Source: Phragmites australis
Taxonomy: Eukaryota > Streptophyta > Magnoliopsida > Poales > Poaceae
Reading direction: 5' to 3'
Assembly: GCF_958298935.1 (NCBI RefSeq)
Contig: NC_084936.1
Span: forward strand, 5,463,501 to 5,527,500
DNA: 64,000 nt
Shown here: one piece after another, positions 58,523 to 64,000 of the stretch
Position numbering within the stretch: position 1 is the stretch's first letter
Layout: every line of letters begins with the position of its first letter
Program-made: the position numbers and the translations under genes
Notes under the pieces: generated by a model
Database searches by the model: none
Seen by the model: the letters and a program-made list of their open reading frames with translations, nothing else
Told to the model about the DNA's origin: nothing

Positions 58523-58704
58523 TTCTGGATAAGAGGACCATAATGCAAACCAACTCCCATTAGGAATAATGATTTTTTCCATTTCAAGATGAAATAGTGT
58601 GCTATGGGTTTTTGGGTTTCAGTGGCATTTAATTAGCCGCTGTAATCTTTAGCCTTGGTGTATTATTTCATTGAGAGTGGGCTTATGATGGTAGCCTTAC
58701 GATC

Positions 58705-58715
58705 AAGGGGGAGAA
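58705..58715 (+). other. Copia-2 polypurine tract
   Basis: AAGGGGGAGAA directly before the 3' LTR, identical to that of Copia-1. Confidence 0.9.
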
Positions 58716-59079
58716 TGTTGGAATTGATCTCGGCTAACGTATCCTAACTAACGAGACCGAAATATCAGCGATTCCGTACGCGCCATGATCGGAGGCGCAA
58801 CCAACTCTTGGTTGCGGTCCCGAGTCGAGCAGCGCAAGATAAATAAAGGGTCCCGGCGCCTCTCGGTGAGTATGAAAATCCCGTGAGGTCCCAAACGCCC
58901 TAAAAACTCTTCCCGATCCTAAAGAGCGCTGAATCGACTCGAAGATCGTCGCCATTGCAGCAACTGATCAAGAACCGAATGGGTTCTCCAGGCTCCGGTA
59001 CGTGTTCACGCTTCCGTATCAAATTGGTGTTTGATTTAGGGCTAATGATATTGTCTAAGACTTACTTATGCACATAACA
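58716..59079 (+). repeat. Copia-2 3' LTR
   Basis: 364 bp ending ACATAACA, followed by the second TSD copy ACACC and the rest of the RAE1 exon. Confidence 0.95.
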
Positions 59080-59108
59080 ACACCAACTCTTCCTTCTATT
59101 GAACCCAC

Positions 59109-60325
59109 CTTTAAATGAATACAATGGGTCGGTCACATGGAAATCAATGTTTATTCTCAAAGTCACGTGGAAATTATTTAAAGAAAAATATATTGTCAGG
59201 TACCGACCATTATATCCAAGATATTGAATTAACACACCGATTTAGAACGAAGTAAATACCAAACACAACCATACAGGTACCAGCAAAACATTGACTGGTA
59301 CAAGCCAGTATCAAAATAACCACCAGCTAAACAATCTGCCACAAGGCACGTAAAGTATAGGAAGACGCACTGCCACTGAAAATAATTTCTTTGAAGCCCC
59401 AGAGGGCTTGACTAGGGGACCGAGTCCATATTTGTGAAGAGTCCAGATGGCCCTTACAAGCCGCCCTCCCTCTTGCATCCACCGAGTCTTTTTCCTCCCT
59501 ACCAAGCTCCACTATTACTCTGTCCTTGTTATTCTTCTCTATCCCTGCCATCTTACCTCTCTCCTGCCATCACCGATAGGTCTGCCACACATACCATCCG
59601 CACAGCAACTCAAGGCACAACAGCATCAGCAATATTTATGCACGACATACATTTCAAGCACGTAGAAATTTACACAGCACTCATGATGTTATGTGCAGGA
59701 TTACGGTTTAGGAGATAAAATCAGTCCGGTTTAGAGATAAGAGTCCAGTTTGGTTTAAATCAATTCGGTTTAGGAGATAAGATAGGATTAGTTAGTTTAA
59801 ATCAGGATAAGAATTAGAGATAGAGTTTAGAGATAGAAGTGGGTTTGAATTGGCACTTGTAGGCCGGCTAGGATACTCCCTAGCTGGCTAGATATATGTG
59901 GCATTGTGCCTAGATCAAATCAGGCAAGAAGAATTAATCTAGTCTCCCTCAATATTCTAAATCTCCCTACTCTAAATTCCAATCCCTCCTCTAGCACCCG
60001 ATGCCGTCCGGCTATCCTCCTGGTGGATGTTTACCCTAACACATGAGGCCATGACAGTGAAACTGATATTGGGTCGATATTCAAAATCTCATCCATACCA
60101 AATGATGAATTGCTGATTTGAGTAAGGTTATAGATTGTATAAATGAAGAAAGGAATGAAGAACAAAAGGACTAGCTGAAGACAATTGATTGAGTACATAT
60201 TTGTATGCCGCAAAAGATACATTAAAATGTATTGGTGAAGCACAATAAAAATAGGCATATTCAAACAAAGGACGTTAGGTTTGGTAAATGTGAGAGTAAA
60301 GGACATGCAGAAAATTAAACATTAC
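59109..60325. other. RAE1 intron with solo LTR
   Basis: Intron between the Copia-2-split exon and exon 60326-60406. Apart from the solo LTR at 59687-60041, no exon or element is recognised. Short ORFs at 59311-59720 are chance. Confidence 0.5.
59687..60041 (+). mobile_element. Solo LTR (355 bp) in RAE1 intron
   Basis: TGTTATGTGCAGG ... TTACCCTAACA with a perfect 5-bp TSD CATGA (59682-59686 and 60042-60046). Internal GGTTTAGGAGATAA-type repeats. No pol sequence nearby, so it is a recombination product. Confidence 0.8.
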
Positions 60326-61712
60326 CAGAAATCCTAGTTGATCAGGGAATGCAGTGAGGCACCATGTCTGGTATTTTAGAGGTGACTGAATACGCTTGAA
60401 CTCCGTCTAATGATCAAAACACAACACATGAAATCAGTCAGTTCAATAACACAACTTATTGACGCCCACCTGAAATTGAAGGAACCAGCACATGCATAGT
60501 CAGTTTAACAACACAATCACCTGAGCATTCAGCAAGTTGAAGACCACTGTAATTCACTGTAAGAGCGTAGCAACGCTCTGGAAGTTGCTGAACATGGACA
60601 GGATTTGATTGCCTTGTGTCCCAGTACCTTTAAATAGCATGGCAATCAGCGTTGAAGGTAGATAAGAACAAATCAGTGTCATCATAATCAAAGGTATCAG
60701 TTCCAATGCCATAATGGGATCAACACGAAGCACAATAGAAATGTATTGGGTCCAAAAGGGCACAGATGAATTAAAACAGGACCAAAGTCAAAGAGCAGAT
60801 ATGCACAATGTAGGCGCGCTTATCAAATATATAGCCAGAAATGGAATTCTTGGCATAATGTTTCTTGAATCAATCTGAAAAGCGCGATCAGACATACGAC
60901 CACCAATGCTAAACATTCCCAAAGAATATTTATACAGTAATTACATTATGTAAATTTCCTATTAACTGTAACTACTGCATCAATTGTTGCTTGTATAGCA
61001 ACTCCACCATGGAGCAAAACTCGCAGCAGCTGTAAACAGAACATGGATAGGATAGAAGGCTTACAGACTGGAATGGAAAGACAAAGAAAATGAGATGCAT
61101 GCATCCTTTGCAGTATTTGACCTAGGAAATATGGTAATTTCTTTTCAATTGTTCAAAAACTTAGCTAATGTATTGATTCTTTTTAAAAAAAAAAAACATG
61201 TGATAATAATAACCGGGCAATGGTAGCAATGTAGGATCCAATGAATTGGGAATGCGCGACAAGATTCATCTGGGAGCAAAGGATTGGACTTGTGCACCTT
61301 AGAGTCTTATCCCAGATTCCAGAGACAAGAAGATTCATCTGAGGAATCCATGCAATCTCCTTGACAGATGCATCATGCATTGCAACTGTCTGAGCCTGCA
61401 CACCGGACAGCAGAGGCCACATTTTGACCTGCTTGTCACAGCCTCCAGAGAAGACAGTAGTTCCATCGTCCTTCCAAGCCGAGCAGAGGACCTGAAAGAG
61501 GAAACAAATCAATCAGCACAACGGATACTAACTACTTGGAAATTAATCTAACACAGTATATGAAAACTTGTCTCAAGGAGAACATTGAGTTCATACTGGC
61601 TGATCATGCGAAATGGATGCCTTCGGCTGACTCTTCCCGCCAACTATCTCCCAGCACTTCACCTGTACAAAATGCAAAGCCAGCCGATCCTTGTAAGCTA
61701 CATCACAATATC

Positions 61713-64000
61713 TGTAACACCCGGGGACCAAAACAAGCCCGGAAGGTCACTTAGACCAACCTACAAATCTGCCGAAAGCTAAGGAAAAATTTCGGCAGTA
61801 TCTCCCCTGAAAGTGGAGGTATAACAGGCAACAACAAACCAGACAGAACAGATATAGAATATCACACTAGCAAAAAAAATAAGATCCTAGCAAACGAGGT
61901 ACAAGCCTCGACCAAACCACTGAACCACCATCAAACTCACTATATATACATTACAGGGCAAAAGACAATATCTGACAGGGCATTAATTTTAGCCCCAAAA
62001 AAAAGGGAACGCGCAGGCGACATGTAGCTACCCATCCCGCAAGCGTTTGACACCTCAAAAGGAACCTGGAAAGAAAGCACGGGTGAGATTCGAAAATCTC
62101 AGCAAGTGAAAGGTACTTTAACAAAAAGCTATTTAGCCACAGTTGAATGTGCTAACAATTCTAAATAGAAACTAGTAATGAAACAGACCGCCAACACTAG
62201 AAGAAACAATTATGACTAAGCAAGTCCAACGATAACATTAAACATTTTAACATTCGGTTGGTATAAGCCTTCAGAGCCGCATATATATCTATATACAAGC
62301 TAACTAAAGGAAATAAGATTTGATACGAATGATTCATTGAATTTCATAAGAAGACATAACCATGCCCATGACATACTCTCCTCACCCTTACCCCTCCTCG
62401 GGTAACGTAAGGGTGTGCACCGTACCCCTCCTCGGGTGACATACGGTACTGTACCGGTACGGTCGCGGCCAGAAGACGACGACCAACTTCCAATGCATGA
62501 GATGTATATGTATGACGTGCTTCAAGCATAACCAACATAACTCCCGGAAAATGCTTGAGACTTAAAAAACATTGCATAAAACAATAATGAACAACTGCAG
62601 AATGGCATATCGTACTTACTGCACTTCATAAATCAATCATTAAGTAAACTTCTGGAAAAGTAAACAACATAGTAACCAGCTCATAATCAGTTATTCAGAT
62701 CAGATGAATGCATTGTAATTAAAGAATATAGGCAACCCAATAATAGGTTAAAGCGTAGTCATACAATACATTCACTTGCCTTTACCGACGATGAAGCCGG
62801 GCGCTAGTCGTGACGTGAGGTCACACCACCTGAACAAACACACCATTAGCACAACGACGCCGCAACGACGAAATAAAAGAGGATGCACGCTAAAACGCCA
62901 AAACCCAGCGTTCGACAACCGAAGGCTTCAAAGACATTTACCAACTAGCTTGCTAGACGCCGAGTAAGACCCCCCCCCCCCTCTAGCTTAGACAAAGAGC
63001 GAAGAATAAGCCACAACGTACGGCTAAACCTCGGCGAACACCGACTCCAAATAGCCAAAGCACCTAAACCAATTACCGAAAAAGAATAACGTCCACGCCA
63101 TCGGTACACCTATATTTCGGAAAACTGTATCACATGAAATGATACACTATTTCCAATTCAGAGTGGAACCAAAGTTCTCACTAATTAGACTTCGCTTCGA
63201 TGAACGAAAAGAATACTTCGACTCGGATGTCGTATCTTCGAATCAATAATGATTATCGAAACGAATCAAACTATTGATCACATGAAATGATACGACACGA
63301 ATTGCTTGATTTGATTTAACCATAAACGTCCAAGAATTACCGAGGAATCACCTTCGAAGGATTGACGACGATTCCGACGAAATTCCGAAATTTCCACCTT
63401 TTTCCTCTTTCCTCTTTTTTTTTCCTTTTTTTTTCCTTTTCTTCTCTTTTCTTTTCTCTTTCTCTTTCTTCCTTCTTCTTCCTGGCTTCCTTCTCCCAGC
63501 GCTGTTTGTTTCGGCCGGCTGGGCTACCTCGGCAGAACACACAGAGAGAGAGAGGCAGCCGGCGGCGGCCGGCGGCGGCGCGCAGCAACCGGCGGCGCGG
63601 CTCGACAACGCACGGCGGCGGCGCCCGGCGCAGAGCGGCGCATGGAGGGAGCTGCGGCGGCGACCGGCAGGCCGGCGACGACGGCACGACGCAGCAGCGG
63701 CAAGGCAGCAGGAGAGAGAGAGTCGAGCGAGAGAGAGAAACGTGAAAGAGAGAGAGAACGCGAGCGCAGTAGAGACGTCTGGATGGATCGGGTTGAGGGT
63801 CGATCCATCCAGTACTTATCCCCCTTATTTATTTATTTTTTTCAAAACAACGAACGGTCTAAATTTATTGGGCTCGCTACGGGTCTCAAAGTTCCCGGAA
63901 CGGATGTATGAATAGCAAAATGGGTTCGTCTCGACGAGATGAACGCAACCACGGTCTCCGATCGTCGATACGAGCCACGGATCAAAAAGTCAAATTTTGG
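61713..64000. mobile_element. Probable retrotransposon-derived sequence upstream of RAE1 exon 2
   Basis: From TGTAACACCCGGGG (61713), a start style common in grass LTRs, the sequence stops looking like intron. It contains CGGTAC-rich repeats (62395-62465), a C-run (62970-62980), long pyrimidine (63395-63485) and GA-rich (63545-63765) tracts, and no RAE1 first exon. No RT or integrase motif is visible and the far end is outside the window, so class and orientation are open. The Arg/Glu-rich or Ser/Leu-rich ORFs at 63337-63911 are low-complexity. Confidence 0.35.

Larger units (their letters stand above)
52652..59079 (+). mobile_element. Copia-2: Ty1/copia element inside a RAE1 exon, 6428 bp
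   Basis: Perfect TSD ACACC (52647-52651 and 59080-59084), 364-bp LTRs, PBS, PPT; plus orientation. LTRs differ at 5 of 364 sites. Belongs to the same family as Copia-1 and is inverted relative to it. The insertion splits the RAE1 exon between the VGSIEGRV and VHHIDD parts. Internal coding is broken by nonsense changes and two deletions although the LTRs are young, so it was probably mobilised in trans or decayed by deamination. Confidence 0.95.
49709..61662 (-). pseudogene. RAE1: RAE1 (WD40 mRNA-export factor) gene, disrupted
   Basis: Exons read on the minus strand, 5' to 3': 61597-61662, 61298-61491, 60558-60627, 60326-60406, 59085-59108 joined across Copia-2 to 52547-52651, 51756-51833, 49709-49780. 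Signatures match plant RAE1/Gle2: CWEIVGGKSQPKASISHDQP, VLCSAWKDDGTTVFSGGCDK, YWDTRQSNPVHVQQLPERCY, EFKRIQSPLKYQTWCLTAFP, SKNFTFKCHREGNDIFSVNS, AHHTFATAGSDGAFNFWDKD. In the family this seven-bladed WD40 protein binds the nuclear pore (NUP98) and serves mRNA export. All exons seen have GT-AG borders and open frames, so death is recent. Lesions: 6.4-kb copia inside one exon, an exon (HPLMVV region) missing between 60406 and 60558, and the last two exons deleted at Copia-3. The first exon is not found upstream of 61662. Introns hold two solo LTRs. Confidence 0.9.

Noticed and set aside
61713..61967. 255-bp solo LTR with TSD ATATC
   Set aside because: TG...CA ends and an ATATC repeat can be drawn, but the following sequence appears continuous with the same element style, so the repeat is likely coincidence.
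63337..63911. Arg/Glu-rich and Ser/Leu-rich ORFs
   Set aside because: Translate simple GA/CT tracts; open on both strands.

Overview
The window is nuclear DNA from a grass (Poaceae). The evidence is multi-exon genes with GT-AG introns, coiled-coil NB-ARC-LRR (NLR) immune-receptor genes of the monocot Pik/RGA type, and dense nested LTR retrotransposons with TG...CA ends, 5-bp target-site duplications (TSDs) and initiator-Met-tRNA primer sites. No bacterial, organellar or CRISPR features were seen. All gene models were read by eye; splice sites are inferred.

Layout. (1) 1-6150: a decayed Ty3/gypsy element on the minus strand, with a 3' LTR, a plus-strand (antisense) ORF between LTR and pol, and broken integrase, RNase H, RT and protease. 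(2) 7.5-31 kb: an NLR array. It holds a flank relic (7530), a C-terminal fragment (8184), one intact five-exon gene NLR-1 (9741-14775, 1005 aa), an NLR pseudogene whose NB-ARC was replaced by a copia fragment (18.7-21.7 kb), and an LRR pseudogene (23.0-31.1 kb) split by a LINE tail and then by a near-complete 6.7-kb copia element (23555-30278). (3) 31-41.3 kb: duplicated flank sequence, then a second intact gene, NLR-2 (36102-41296, 1038 aa). (4) 41.3-61.7 kb: NLR-2 flank running into a convergent minus-strand RAE1 (WD40 mRNA-export factor) gene. RAE1 is broken by an older copia element that replaced its last two exons (44435-49232), by a younger copia inserted inside an exon (52652-59079), by loss of one internal exon, and by two solo LTRs in introns. 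(5) 61.7-64 kb: unresolved, probably retrotransposon-derived.

How it fits together. The ancestral unit was apparently an NLR gene facing tail-to-tail into RAE1. Tandem duplication of the NLR carried 3' pieces of RAE1 along, so RAE1 terminal exons lie downstream of NLR-1 (17041-17265) and of the second NLR pseudogene (22605-22677). NLR-1 and NLR-2 are nearly identical across most of the coiled coil and the C-terminal half of NB-ARC but clearly different in the LRR, the intron insertions and the C-terminal tails. This pattern suggests gene conversion combined with diversifying selection. The two young copia elements belong to one family, lie in opposite orientation and have about equally diverged LTR pairs (5 differences in 364 bp each).
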